DNA of 64,000 nt, taken from positions 124,001 to 188,000 of the forward strand of contig CAXXUY010000015.1 in assembly GCA_963664715.2 (NCBI GenBank), written 5' to 3'. The translations under genes were made by a program, and so were the position numbers. A model generated the notes under the pieces. The model saw only the letters and a program-made list of their open reading frames with translations, was not told the DNA's origin and did not search any database. Of this stretch, positions 44,483 through 54,380 are shown piece by piece (the stretch's first letter is position 1; the number at the start of each line of letters is the position of its first letter). The stretch is from JAPOXR01 sp963664715. GTDB taxonomy: Bacteria; Pseudomonadota; Alphaproteobacteria; Rhodobacterales; Rhodobacteraceae.

Positions 44483-44817
44483 GCCGGCCGCACATCTTCG
44501 TACAACTCCAGATGCCCATGCCGCTCCATCGCCTCCACAATAGACGGCAGCAAGACCTGCAGTCGCTTGCCACAAATCCGGTCCGAGGCCTCCCACAGGA
44601 CAACCAGGGCATCCCGAACCTCGTCGCCGTATCCGAGTTTCCGCGACCTCCCTTCACGCGTCTCCGTCGAAGCCGAACCCCGAAGCAGACGGATCGCGTG
44701 CTTCCGGTGATGCCCTGTTACCGACACGAACTCGTCCAGTATGCGTGACTTGCCCGAGCGCTCCGTCTCGCCGTAACGCTGGCGCAAAGCCCCTAGCAAT
44801 TCGTCTCGTGCCGACAT
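44483..44817 (-). pseudogene. N-terminal fragment of an integrase-type transposase
   Basis: From the ATG at 44817 the minus strand reads MSARDELLGALRQRYGETER, then SGKSRILDEFVSVTGHHRKH, AIRLLRG and LVVLWEASDRICGKRLQVLL. This is the N-terminal DNA-binding part of a widespread DDE integrase/transposase type in which an RHxxAxRLL motif precedes the catalytic domain. After about 110 residues the frame runs into relic X3, so the whole catalytic core is missing. No partner remains. Confidence 0.7.
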
Positions 44818-45238
44818 GCTTGACCCCCTCATGATCCTGCTCCAAAACAATCGCCCCGGGTAACATTCCTGATGAGGCAACGGATCGGTCGAAAGTAAAG
44901 TGTCAGGTGAGGCAACGCGCCACGATAGGCGGCCGTCGCTCGGCGAGGCGCAGCACCCACTCAAGTGGTGACTTGCTGGTGGTGAGTTTGGAGCGGGCGT
45001 CGTGAATCTGCGGCGTCCTTGGCTACCTATCTGCGCGCTTGGAGAGGGCCTTGACCAGAGGCGCGGACGGCGCTTGTCGTTCTGTACCCGATCCCCACCA
45101 CTCCTTTGCGAGTCGGGCCTGCAGTGTGTTTCACTCGTCCTGCCGGCTGGACAAACGATCCGACGCGTTGGTGGTAGAAACACCGAGCTCTGGATCAAAA
45201 AACCAGAAAAACGATCCACACGATGGACGGGGCGGACT
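44818..45238. other. 420 bp between the integrase fragment and the helicase gene
   Basis: No supported gene is seen. It probably contains the original upstream flank of the integrase-type element and the 3' flank of the helicase. Confidence 0.4.
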
Positions 45239-48200
45239 CTATTCGCCCTCCTTGATCATCGCAATTAGCCGTGCGATCTGATCATGATCAATGCCATCTC
45301 TTTCGCTGGATGTAAGCAAAGTTCCGTTTTCTCCACCACCGTCTTCCACAGGAAGGACATCGTTTTTCCGGTACCATTTCAACTTTGCCTTCCACTTCTC
45401 CTGATATTCGGCAACACCCAGCATCCCGAGATGTTCCCAATACCACGTGATGCCAGTATCGGCATCCTCTATCGTGAAATCAGGGTATCGTAGTGTTCCA
45501 TCTGTTCCGATGAATTCTCGTTCGTACTCATAGACGATTCCTGCTGTCGCAAGCTCGTTTGCGATGATTACTTCCGACTTTGAGATCATCAATTCGCCAA
45601 GACGTGAGCGATGAATATGCTTATTGTCGTATATACGCTGCCCGACCCGGACTGGTTCGGGGGCTTCGAACAGGTTCGTTAGGCGGCGCGAAGTGTCGGA
45701 CAGATGGCGATAGTCCAGGAATTTTCGAGCTTCACCTTGGCACAACAGCACAAGCCTGGTGTTCTGCCGGGTCAATGCGGTGTAGAGAAGTTCCCGCGAA
45801 AGGATACGACACGGATTGGGTAGCACAGCGAATACAGTCTCGTATTCACTCCCCTGTGCCTTGTGGACAGTGAGTGCATAAGCCAATTCAAGCAACCGTT
45901 GATCTTCATCCAGATCGGTCGGCCAGTAGGTGTACTCGTAGCTTGGCTGCGATGAAAGTGTTACCCTGAGTTGGTCTAGGCTGACCTTGCTGCCTCGCTT
46001 CTTGAACGGACCGGTGACAATCCCGATCTCGCCGTTAGCCACGTATTTCAGAGGCTGTGTGCCGTCTCTGGGCTCTTCCGGGAATACCCAGCGGCGACGG
46101 TGATTACGTAGATTGATGACCTTGTCACCGTAGACAATCGTATCGGCTCCCATTGGTGTTGGGATCTTCGCGTATCGGCGGTCCTCAGGAGTCGCGAGCT
46201 TCCGCATTTCTGACCGGAAACTCCGCTGGATCAATCGGTTCAGGATGACGATTCCGGCGGCCTCGCCTTTGATCGGAGAGAGTACCTGCCAGCCGTCGGC
46301 CGCGGGGCCCGAAGACCAGAAGTTGAAATAGACATAGTCGCCACTCTTGATGCCGCCCAAGGCATTCAGAGCGAACGATTCCTCGAGGTTCGCTGCATCC
46401 AACTTGAGCTCATCAGCGATTACCTGAGGTAGCAATCTCTCCAGTTCCCTAGGAGAAGACCAGGAGCATATTCGCAGATGCGGGCCGCAATCTCCTTGCC
46501 TAAGCAGTCCGATGATTGAATCATCAGCCACACCGGTTGCCCGGCCACTGAACTCTTCCGCGTATTCGAGATCTTGTCGATGCGGACCCTTCTGGCGGCT
46601 GCCAATCGTCAGTTCTGCATAGCCAGTGGCAATGCGCGGCTCCCCGAACCGAAATTTTGTCGGCGTAAGGAGCTTCACAATGTCAACGAAGGGTCGGCCG
46701 GCACCGATTGGAGGGAGTTGGCTCGGATCTCCAACAAGCACGACCCGGTCCACAGCACCCAGTGCATCTATCAGTGCAGCAAGCTGCTCCTCGGTCAGCA
46801 TTGATGCCTCGTCCACTATGACAGTCTTATAGGCCGACGATCGTTCGACGTTGCCGACAACTCTATATCGCTGTGTTGCTTCGTCGTACCGCATTGGCCG
46901 CAGAAATTGAGCGATAGTACTGGCATCCGTGCCGGTGGCCCTCTGAAGGCGAACGCGCGCCTTGCCGGTTGGTGCGAGGAGTTGCACACCACGTTGTTTG
47001 ATCGGTGGCGCGTCGCAGATGAACTTCAGAAGCGTTGTCTTGCCTGTGCCTGCGGCACCTATTAGAACCGAAAATCGCGCAGCCGATAGTTCTCGCAGAG
47101 CTGCAGACTTCTCGTGACGGCCTTGGTCTTCAAGCGAGTCCTTGGGTGCCGGTACATTTTGGAACTCGTGGTCCAGTCGCTCACGCCAATTGATGTCAAC
47201 TCTTAAACGCTTGCCCATCCTCACGCGTTTGCGAACCATGGTCGCAATCACGTTCCGGGATACATCGAGACGGTCGAGTTGATATGCTGGCTTGCCGTCT
47301 TCAAGGCTGCACGACACAAGGGCAGGGCTAAGTCTGTCACTGTGGATCTCATACAGGTCGTCTGTAACTGGTAGGGCAGGACTCAGGTTCATCTCGCGAA
47401 TCTTCGCGATGAGCTCTTCACGCGCGAGCAGTGTATGCCCCTCGTCCGCCGCGCCCTCAAGGATGGCGGCTGTCGCCGCCCGCAGGCGCCGGCCATCCAC
47501 GGGTCCCTTCATTGCTGAGGGATCCGCGAGCGGGTGAGCAGTCGCAACCGCGCTGTCGGGAAATATGCCTTGGTCAACAGTGCGGAAGGCGATCGGCGCA
47601 AACTGGAGTCTGTCGCACTCGTAAATCAAATAGGGATTTTTGAGGATCGCCAAGTCACTAACTTCCTCATCGCCCATATGAAGGTGCGAGCGATTACGCG
47701 CGGACTGATCCCACCAACGCTCCGCCTGCTCGTCGTCGATGTCCAGTCTGGCCAGCACTCTTGCCAGTGCGAGCCTCTTACGGGCGCGCTCGCTTGTGAG
47801 GTACTTCCATGTGTCGGCGAAGCCGCGGATCTGGGTCTTCAAATCCGTTGGCAGTGAATTGGGATTCTCTACTAGCGCTGAAAGGACCTTCCACGGGTCC
47901 CCGTCTTCGCCGGCTGCATTCCAGCACTGGTACGCAAGCTGATGGCCGTACTCGACTCCCATGGCGCAGAGGACGGACCCGAGCCCGGGATATGGTCCAC
48001 GTAGCTTCCAAAGCTCACCCAGACGGCGGTCGATCCACTTCAGTTGCTGCGTCCAGTCACCCCCGAATCGTTCACTGTACTTGGAGAGGGCCGACTTGAT
48101 TGAAAGCAATGCGGAAATTGCGGTTCCCGTCGATACGTGCTCGCTGGCATACGAGAATTCCTGGCGGTACTCCTGTGGCACGACCGCGAGGTATTCCTTC

Positions 48201-49042
48201 GGGTCTACGCTTGCGTCATTCTCGCAATGACTGAGCAGTTCGTGGTACGGCAGCAGGACGCCGTTGTCGCCATCCGGTCTGATGCTGTGGCAGACCGAGC
48301 GTTCCCAGAGATAGGAGCGCAGGCCATCGTGATTCTGCGAATCGTAATCCCACTCCTGAAGGTCGGCAATTTCCGTAATGTTTCCGACTCCGACAATTGT
48401 CCATTGATCATCGTCGGTAAGCGGCGTGCGTTTTGCGTAGGCGAAGATCAGGCTGTGCCCGGTCTCAAGTGCGTCGAAGAACGCATTGAGCAGGGCTTCT
48501 TGGTTCCTCGCACCTTGGATCCATGGTCTGTTTTTCAGCCAGGCGGGTTCATCCGGTTCGTACTCTGGAAGTGCTTCAATACCGTATCGTTGAGCTATGG
48601 AGTTGCTGTCGATGTTGCCCTTCGTCCACTCCTTTCCCCAGGCCCGCTCCTTGAGCAGCCAGCCATAGGGTGTCGCCGCTACGGAGTAAGGTGGATGTCT
48701 AAACGGCGTATCGGATATGTGGTCGTGGTGTTCACTAGTGTCCGAATAGGCGTGATGTGCGATCCGCAGCTGGGCACGCGGAGAGAGAAAATTCGCGCGT
48801 TCTGCGAAACAGGGTGGGGTCTCGTCCGTTGGAACCTGATCGAGTTGCTCACCGGCATGTTGTTCGTCGAGGTCATCGTTTTTCGTTGCCCCGATCCTAT
48901 TCAGCGCCAGGCAACTGACGTTGGATTTGGGAAACCTACAGACGGTGCCATTCCAGCCAGCATCGTGCCACGGAACACGGACTGAAAGGTGCCGCAGGGG
49001 AATGCGCAATGCCGTATTTTTCGACGTATCTATCTTCTTCAT
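45239..49042 (-). CDS. RecD-like superfamily 1 helicase fused to a C-terminal nuclease domain
   Basis: 1,267 aa from the ATG at 49042 (MKKIDTSKNTALRIPL), preceded by AAGGTAGG. The N-terminus carries RHLSVRVPWHDAGWNGTVC, a distinctive conserved-looking block, then a long region without assignable motifs. The helicase core starts at about 655 with GAAGTGKTT (Walker A), KTVIVDEAS (Walker B) and VGDPSQLPPIG. RecD-type motif VI lies in LTVHKAQGSEYETV and LYTALTR. The last 120 residues (MISKSEVIIANEL, RYPDFTIED, WEHLG) look like a PD-(D/E)XK nuclease. It stands alone among mobile elements with a fully open frame, suggesting a defence or DNA-processing function. That function is inferred. Confidence 0.85.
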   Translation of the reverse strand: MKKIDTSKNTALRIPLRHLSVRVPWHDAGWNGTVCRFPKSNVSCLALNRIGATKNDDLDEQHAGEQLDQVPTDETPPCFAERANFLSPRAQLRIAHHAYSDTSEHHDHISDTPFRHPPYSVAATPYGWLLKERAWGKEWTKGNIDSNSIAQRYGIEALPEYEPDEPAWLKNRPWIQGARNQEALLNAFFDALETGHSLIFAYAKRTPLTDDDQWTIVGVGNITEIADLQEWDYDSQNHDGLRSYLWERSVCHSIRPDGDNGVLLPYHELLSHCENDASVDPKEYLAVVPQEYRQEFSYASEHVSTGTAISALLSIKSALSKYSERFGGDWTQQLKWIDRRLGELWKLRGPYPGLGSVLCAMGVEYGHQLAYQCWNAAGEDGDPWKVLSALVENPNSLPTDLKTQIRGFADTWKYLTSERARKRLALARVLARLDIDDEQAERWWDQSARNRSHLHMGDEEVSDLAILKNPYLIYECDRLQFAPIAFRTVDQGIFPDSAVATAHPLADPSAMKGPVDGRRLRAATAAILEGAADEGHTLLAREELIAKIREMNLSPALPVTDDLYEIHSDRLSPALVSCSLEDGKPAYQLDRLDVSRNVIATMVRKRVRMGKRLRVDINWRERLDHEFQNVPAPKDSLEDQGRHEKSAALRELSAARFSVLIGAAGTGKTTLLKFICDAPPIKQRGVQLLAPTGKARVRLQRATGTDASTIAQFLRPMRYDEATQRYRVVGNVERSSAYKTVIVDEASMLTEEQLAALIDALGAVDRVVLVGDPSQLPPIGAGRPFVDIVKLLTPTKFRFGEPRIATGYAELTIGSRQKGPHRQDLEYAEEFSGRATGVADDSIIGLLRQGDCGPHLRICSWSSPRELERLLPQVIADELKLDAANLEESFALNALGGIKSGDYVYFNFWSSGPAADGWQVLSPIKGEAAGIVILNRLIQRSFRSEMRKLATPEDRRYAKIPTPMGADTIVYGDKVINLRNHRRRWVFPEEPRDGTQPLKYVANGEIGIVTGPFKKRGSKVSLDQLRVTLSSQPSYEYTYWPTDLDEDQRLLELAYALTVHKAQGSEYETVFAVLPNPCRILSRELLYTALTRQNTRLVLLCQGEARKFLDYRHLSDTSRRLTNLFEAPEPVRVGQRIYDNKHIHRSRLGELMISKSEVIIANELATAGIVYEYEREFIGTDGTLRYPDFTIEDADTGITWYWEHLGMLGVAEYQEKWKAKLKWYRKNDVLPVEDGGGENGTLLTSSERDGIDHDQIARLIAMIKEGE

Positions 49043-49783
49043 CCTACCTTGTCTCATGGTATTGGGATCCGGTACCGTTGGATGAAAGCTCACTCTGTTT
49101 CATTCGGCTTCCCTTCTGATCATCGATTTCCCCTTCGGCTACTGCGCTTTCCGCCGTAGGCCTTCTGCGTGCACATGCCCTCCCGAACGCATACCCTCGA
49201 GGCCTCGACGGTACTTGTCTTCGTTCCTGTCTTGTAGCCGCAGCTTGCAGCGTTTCTTCGGTGGCTTACCGGGTTCGATCAGCCGGTAGTCGACAATGAT
49301 CACCCGGTTCAGCCGTCGCAATCGTCCTCCGCACCCAGATCGGCCGCGATAGAGATGGGCATGTCGGAGCGTACGCTCGGCTCTTAGACCACCGTCGCGA
49401 GCTCCCAACTGCTGGGCATCAGGTATTGTCGCCTTGGTAGAACGCACTTGGACCAAAAACATGGGGGTCGGTTACCCGGACCCCTTGCCAGCCGGCACGA
49501 CCGACCCCGGAGCGCAATGCTCTGATTAGCAGCACATGGCAGCGGGAGTCTGGACTGTCAAGCAGGGGCACGTCCCGGGCGGCTGATTGGAGTTCTGGTA
49601 AGGAGGTGCCACGATACAGGTTCAACATCTCCGCGATGGACCGGATGTCCGATGGCAGCGAACCGGTGCACCGGCAGTTGGGAGCACTCCCGCTTATTCG
49701 GCCTCGTGGCATGACCTCTCGGAACGGAAGCAAGTCAACAGGGTACCGCGCCGATCTGCAGCGAATCTGCGTGCCGATGAACA
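49043..49783. other. 740 bp upstream of the helicase, one doubtful ORF
   Basis: A minus-strand frame 49419-49733 (MLPFREVMPRGRISGSAPNC) contains a protein-like stretch EMLNLYRGTSLPELQSAARD but has no recognised family. A second minus frame, 49139-49462, is less convincing. They could be remnants of a gene once paired with the helicase. An inverted pair GGGGGTCGG / CCGACCCC near 49470-49515 may be a hairpin. Confidence 0.3.
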
Positions 49784-50702
49784 GTGCGGCGGCGCATGCG
49801 CCGCCTGCTTTGCGACATCCCCGGGAAAACGGGTCGCAAGCCGGTCTCGCAGGAGACGGTCAGGCAGGTGATCGAGCTTGCGATGTCTCCGCCGCCGGAG
49901 CACAGCAGTCACTGGACGCTGCGGGCGCTGGCGAAGAGGCAGGGGATCGCGGTCTCGACGGTGTTCGGCATCCTGAAGCGCAACGGCCTGGAACCGCACA
50001 GGGTCAAGACGTTCAAGGTCTCCCGCGATCCGAGGTTCGAATTGAAGGTCCGCGACGTGGTTGGCCTCTACGTCGACCCGCCCGACCACGCTGTCGTCAT
50101 CTCGGTGGACGAGAAGACACGGATACAGGCGCTCGGGCGGACGCAGACGCCGCTGCCGATGAAGCCCGGCCATCCCGGGACCCGCACCCATGATGACAGG
50201 CGCAACGGCACCACCTGCCTGATGGCGGCTCTCGATGTCGCCACCGGCAAGGTCACCGGCGAGATGGTCGAGCGTCACCGCTCGGAGGAGTTCCTTGCCT
50301 TCCTCGACAACGTTGCCGGGGGGATCGAGCCCGGAACCCCGGTTCATGTCATTCTCGACAACGTCTCCTCCCACAAGTCGGCCGAGGTCAACCAATGGCT
50401 GAAGCAGCACAAAAACTGGACCTTCCACTTCACGCCGACCTCGGCCTCCTGGATGAATGCCGTCGAGGGTGTTGTATTTCTGATTGATCCGTTGCGGATT
50501 TCCCGGATCGTTTCGTGCAGGTTCGGGTGTTTCTTCCCACGGTTTTCCGACATCTCCGGACATTGGCATTGGTTCCAGTTCAGGTTCGATCCGCACGCCT
50601 TCCTTTCCGGCGACCGGAGGTCTGCACGGCGACTGCCTCGGCGTTTTCGGAAGGCGATGGCGGCGGCGGCTGCCGCGATCATCAGGTTCGGCCGGACCTC
50701 TT

Positions 50703-51599
50703 TCAGGCTGGCGCGGGCGCCGTCTCGGGTCTCCGGATCCTGTCGTTCCAGTCCTTGGCACCGTCCGGCCGGACCCGCCGGACCCGTATGTCGCTTTGCG
50801 CGAGGGCGTCTGCGGCCCTGTCCCCCGCGGTGTCGGAATCGAAGCCGCAATCGATGCGCTTGAGGCCGAAGGCCTCCAGCCATGGCGGGACGGCGGTGCA
50901 GACGCCCGCGGTCGAGACGACCCGGAAGTGTCCGGCACCGGGCGGCGGCCGCGTCAGCACGGAGAGCGCGTCGATCGCGCTCTCGACGAGCAGGGCCGAG
51001 GCCGGCTCCCCGTCCTTCGCCGCCATCCAGAACCCGCCCCTTGCCTTGCGCGATCCAGGCGCCATGGCCTTGAAGCACCGTTCGCCGTCCCGGTGGCGGG
51101 TGCCGACGATCTCGGCTCCGGTCGCCCGGCCCGTGGCGTCACGGGCGACGAAGACGGCGTTCCGGCGGTCGTCGGCGTAGACCAGGCCGGCGGCGAAGCC
51201 GTCGTCGAGCAGGCCGGGATCGAGGCCGCGGACCCGCGTGAGGCTGTCGCGGACCGCGGGCCAGTTGTGCGCCGCGCGCGGCGGGAGTCTTGGTTCCGCC
51301 GCGCGGTTCGGGACCGGAGCGGCGGAACCGTGGCCGGCATGGCCGAGGCCCGACAGGAAGCGGAGGGCGTCTCGGAAGCCGCATTGACGGGCATGGATGG
51401 CCAGGTCGATCGCCCCGCCTCCGCCGGATTGCAGGATGTGGTCGAAGAACTTCGCGCCCGTCAGGCTGATGACGGACCCCTTCCGCTTCCACCGCGCGCG
51501 GTCCCGCGGGTCCCGGCGATAGCCGAGCGCGGCGGCGACCTCTTCGAGCGGCAGGGTCCTGAGCGTGTCGGCCAGCGCCCGTTGCTCCCTCCGGGTCAT
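50703..51599 (-). CDS. Tn4178 DUF3991/TOPRIM protein (copy B)
   Basis: 298 aa, identical to the protein at 30878-31774, with the TOPRIM Glu206 and Asp254/Asp256 retained. About 230 bp of GC-rich non-coding DNA separate its stop from the element terminus at 50470, room for transposase binding sites. No further gene is seen there. Confidence 0.85.
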   Translation of the reverse strand: MTRREQRALADTLRTLPLEEVAAALGYRRDPRDRARWKRKGSVISLTGAKFFDHILQSGGGGAIDLAIHARQCGFRDALRFLSGLGHAGHGSAAPVPNRAAEPRLPPRAAHNWPAVRDSLTRVRGLDPGLLDDGFAAGLVYADDRRNAVFVARDATGRATGAEIVGTRHRDGERCFKAMAPGSRKARGGFWMAAKDGEPASALLVESAIDALSVLTRPPPGAGHFRVVSTAGVCTAVPPWLEAFGLKRIDCGFDSDTAGDRAADALAQSDIRVRRVRPDGAKDWNDRIRRPETAPAPA

Positions 51600-52399
51600 G
51601 GACTCAGCTCCTCGACCGCGCTCTGGACATGCTCGATGTCGACCTGGCGGACGTCGCCGGCGGCGGCGGCACAGAGAGCGTAATGAGCGATCCGGTTTAC
51701 CCGGCGCGGCATTCCCCGCGCCGCCTGCGCCAGCGCCTCGACGGCGTTCGGGGCGAAGACCGGGACGTCGGCGGCGCCCGCCAGCTTCAGCCGGTGCTTC
51801 AGGTAGGGCTCCACCTCGTCGCGCTCCAGGCCGCCGAGATGGCAGCGCACCACCAGGCGCTGCGCCAGCGACTCGCACATGGCCATGGCCAGCCGCTTGC
51901 GGATCTCGCTGAGCCCGACCAGCAGCAGGCAGAGCCGGTTGTCGGAATCCATGTCGTAATTGGTGAGGAGCCGCAGCTCCTCGAGGATCTCGGGCCGCAG
52001 GTGCTGGGCCTCGTCGACGACCAGCACCGGCGTCTGCCGGGCCTCCCGGGCCAGGCGGGAGATCTCGGCGCGGATGGCGCTGTAGGCGGCGGCGCGGGAG
52101 CGCTGGACCTCCAGCCCGAAGGCCCAGGCGATCATGTTGTAGATGTCGAGGACGCTTCCGGTCGTCAGCGCGACGTAGCCGACGCGGTAGAGCCCGGAAT
52201 GCAGCGTCGAGATCACGTGCCGGCAGGCGGTGGTCTTGCCGCATCCGACCTCCCCGGTGAGCAGGCCGATGCCGCGGAGATCGAGGAGGTGGCGGATCCG
52301 GGCGCCGGCCTCGGCATGGGCGCGATGCTCGAACAACTCGTCGGCCTCGATCCCGTCCGTGAACGGCTCTCGGGTGAAGGCGAAGTGCTTCCGGATCAT
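51596..52399 (-). CDS. Tn4178 AAA ATPase (copy B)
   Basis: 267 aa, identical to the protein at 30078-30881. Walker A GEVGCGKTT and Walker B VLVVDEAQ are intact. It overlaps the transposase stop and the TOPRIM start by four bases each, preserving the three-gene translational unit. Confidence 0.92.
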   Translation of the reverse strand: MIRKHFAFTREPFTDGIEADELFEHRAHAEAGARIRHLLDLRGIGLLTGEVGCGKTTACRHVISTLHSGLYRVGYVALTTGSVLDIYNMIAWAFGLEVQRSRAAAYSAIRAEISRLAREARQTPVLVVDEAQHLRPEILEELRLLTNYDMDSDNRLCLLLVGLSEIRKRLAMAMCESLAQRLVVRCHLGGLERDEVEPYLKHRLKLAGAADVPVFAPNAVEALAQAARGMPRRVNRIAHYALCAAAAGDVRQVDIEHVQSAVEELSP

Positions 52400-53712
52400 C
52401 GCCCGTCCTCCCCGTTCCTGCCGAGGTCGCGGAAGGCGATGGACGAGGCCGGCGGCCCGTCCCGGCCTTCGCCGCGCCTGACGGCGGCGTTGGCATGCAC
52501 GTCCAGGGGCGTCGCCAGCCCGGCGTCCCGGCCGTCATGGACGACCTTGAGGGGCCGGGCCGGCGCCTCCGGATCGAAGCGCAGGGTCACGGTCTCGCCG
52601 ACGAGGGCGGGATCGACCTCGTAGGCACGGCTCCTGAGGCTGACGGTGCGGTCCTTCGCGACCCGGCGCTTCGCCTCGAACAGGAAGAGGTCGTCGAGAT
52701 CGAGCCCGGGGCCGGGATGGCGGACGTCGCCGGCGGTGGCGGACCACCTGTCGAGCGGGGCCATGCCGCCGAGGCCGCGATGGGGGCGGGCGTGGTACTC
52801 GCCCTCGATCCAGGCGTGAAGCCGGCGGTTCATGGCTTCGAGGTCGCGGGTGTCCCCGTCCTCGAGCCTCTCCAGGACGCTGCGCCTGACAGTCCTGAAC
52901 CAGCGTTCGATCTTTCCCTTTCCAGAAGGTTGCCAGGGCCGCGCATGGATCAGGACGACGCCGAGCCTGGCGCAGACGAGCGCCAGGTGCCGGGAGCGGA
53001 AATTCGCACCGTTATCGACGTAGAGTTTTCTGGGATAGCCCCTCTTCAGCAGGGCAAGCTTGAACACCGGCAGGAAGGCGGCGGTGTTCTCCGAGAACGC
53101 GAAGGCCGCATGCGGGACGACTCGCGTGCAGTCATCTATGAACGCCAGGAGATACGTCTTGCGCCGCCGCCCGTGCCCGTCGCCGCACTTCGGGCCGTGC
53201 ATGACGTCCGACATCCAGAGATCGCACGCGTTCGGGTGCTCGAAGCGCCGCCGGTCCTGCGGCGGCGCTCCGTCGTCATTCCCCATCAGCCCTTCGCGGG
53301 ACAGGAGGCGGTGAACGGTCGAGGGCGGCAGGGGCACGTCCGCGGGGACGTCGCCGTCCTCCCGGACCCGGGCGATGGCGTCGCGGACGCTGAACGCGGG
53401 GTTCTCCCGCTTCACGGCGATCAGCGCCTCGGACGCCTCGACCGCCAGCCGCCGCGGCTTTCCGTCGTCGCGCCGCCGCTTCGGGAAGAGCGCGTCGAAG
53501 CCGCCGGACCGGTAGAGGCGCATCCAGTCGCGCATGGTCTGCTCGCCGACGCGGGTGCGGTTCGTGCCCGGAATCACGTGGTCCCGCGCAGCCCGGTCGC
53601 GGAGGCCTGCCACGATCTCGTGGCTGCCGGCAGGCTGGACCAGCAGGTCCGCGATCAGTCCGTACCTGAAGAGCGCGACGTCCCGTCGCAGGCTGTCGTC
53701 ATCTTTCGTCAT
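52396..53712 (-). CDS. Tn4178 DDE transposase (copy B)
   Basis: 438 aa, identical to the protein at 28765-30081, with the complete triad D169, D233 and E269 and a ribosome site AAGGAG before the ATG. Either copy could supply active transposase in trans to the other, or to relics that keep both ends; the solo ends X1-X3 have none. Confidence 0.92.
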   Translation of the reverse strand: MTKDDDSLRRDVALFRYGLIADLLVQPAGSHEIVAGLRDRAARDHVIPGTNRTRVGEQTMRDWMRLYRSGGFDALFPKRRRDDGKPRRLAVEASEALIAVKRENPAFSVRDAIARVREDGDVPADVPLPPSTVHRLLSREGLMGNDDGAPPQDRRRFEHPNACDLWMSDVMHGPKCGDGHGRRRKTYLLAFIDDCTRVVPHAAFAFSENTAAFLPVFKLALLKRGYPRKLYVDNGANFRSRHLALVCARLGVVLIHARPWQPSGKGKIERWFRTVRRSVLERLEDGDTRDLEAMNRRLHAWIEGEYHARPHRGLGGMAPLDRWSATAGDVRHPGPGLDLDDLFLFEAKRRVAKDRTVSLRSRAYEVDPALVGETVTLRFDPEAPARPLKVVHDGRDAGLATPLDVHANAAVRRGEGRDGPPASSIAFRDLGRNGEDGR

Positions 53713-53783
53713 GTGGGTCTCCTTGCCGTTCCGGGGCTCCACGGCCCCGATTCGACCAGTCTGCGGAACCCGGGACGCAAGGA

Positions 53784-54380
53784 TCAGGGGTCACGGAGTG
53801 TTGGCGGGCCCCGTACGGTACCGTGGCCGGTTCCGGGGGGACGGAATCCGACGGGCGGCGGCAGGTGCTGCAGGTGGGCGGCGCAGAGGCCGCGCAGCTC
53901 TCTCAGGACGGATTCGGTGCCGAGCCGCGCCCGGAAGGCGGCGATCTCCGGCGCCGCGCCCTGAAACAGGTCCGGGAACAGGCCGATGACGATGGCCAGG
54001 AAGCGGTGGATGGATTGGGCCCGCCACCGGATCCAGCGCCGCTCGGCCCCGCGATCGGAGATGTGGTGGCCCGGACGGGCCTGCCGCGCCGCCGCCTGCA
54101 CGCCCGGCGCCGTCTCGAAAGCGACCACGGCCTCCTCGACCTGATCCAGGGTCCCCGGCGTCCGCGCCGCCAGGAATTCCGGCAGGAGACTGAAGGTGGT
54201 GTGGGACTCCCGGCAGTACCAGCGCGCTATCCGCGTGCCCGCAGGGGTCTTGCGCTCGTAGGTGCCATGACTGGCCAGGGAGCAGCCGCCGTCCGGATGG
54301 TTCGGGCAAACCTCCAGTCTGGCGTCGCGCCAGGCTTCCGTGCTAACGTATTCCTCGGCGGTCAGTCCTGTCACCAACAA
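53784..54380 (-). CDS. Tn4178 ORF1: zinc-ribbon-like protein (copy B)
   Basis: 198 aa, identical to the protein at 28097-28693, with the same lack of an ATG start and the same Cys/His cluster (CPNHPDGGC; YCRESHTTFSLLP). Identity between the two copies after separate insertions argues against decay of this gene. Function is unknown; see copy A for reasoning. Confidence 0.65.
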   Translation of the reverse strand: MLVTGLTAEEYVSTEAWRDARLEVCPNHPDGGCSLASHGTYERKTPAGTRIARWYCRESHTTFSLLPEFLAARTPGTLDQVEEAVVAFETAPGVQAAARQARPGHHISDRGAERRWIRWRAQSIHRFLAIVIGLFPDLFQGAAPEIAAFRARLGTESVLRELRGLCAAHLQHLPPPVGFRPPGTGHGTVRGPPTLRDP

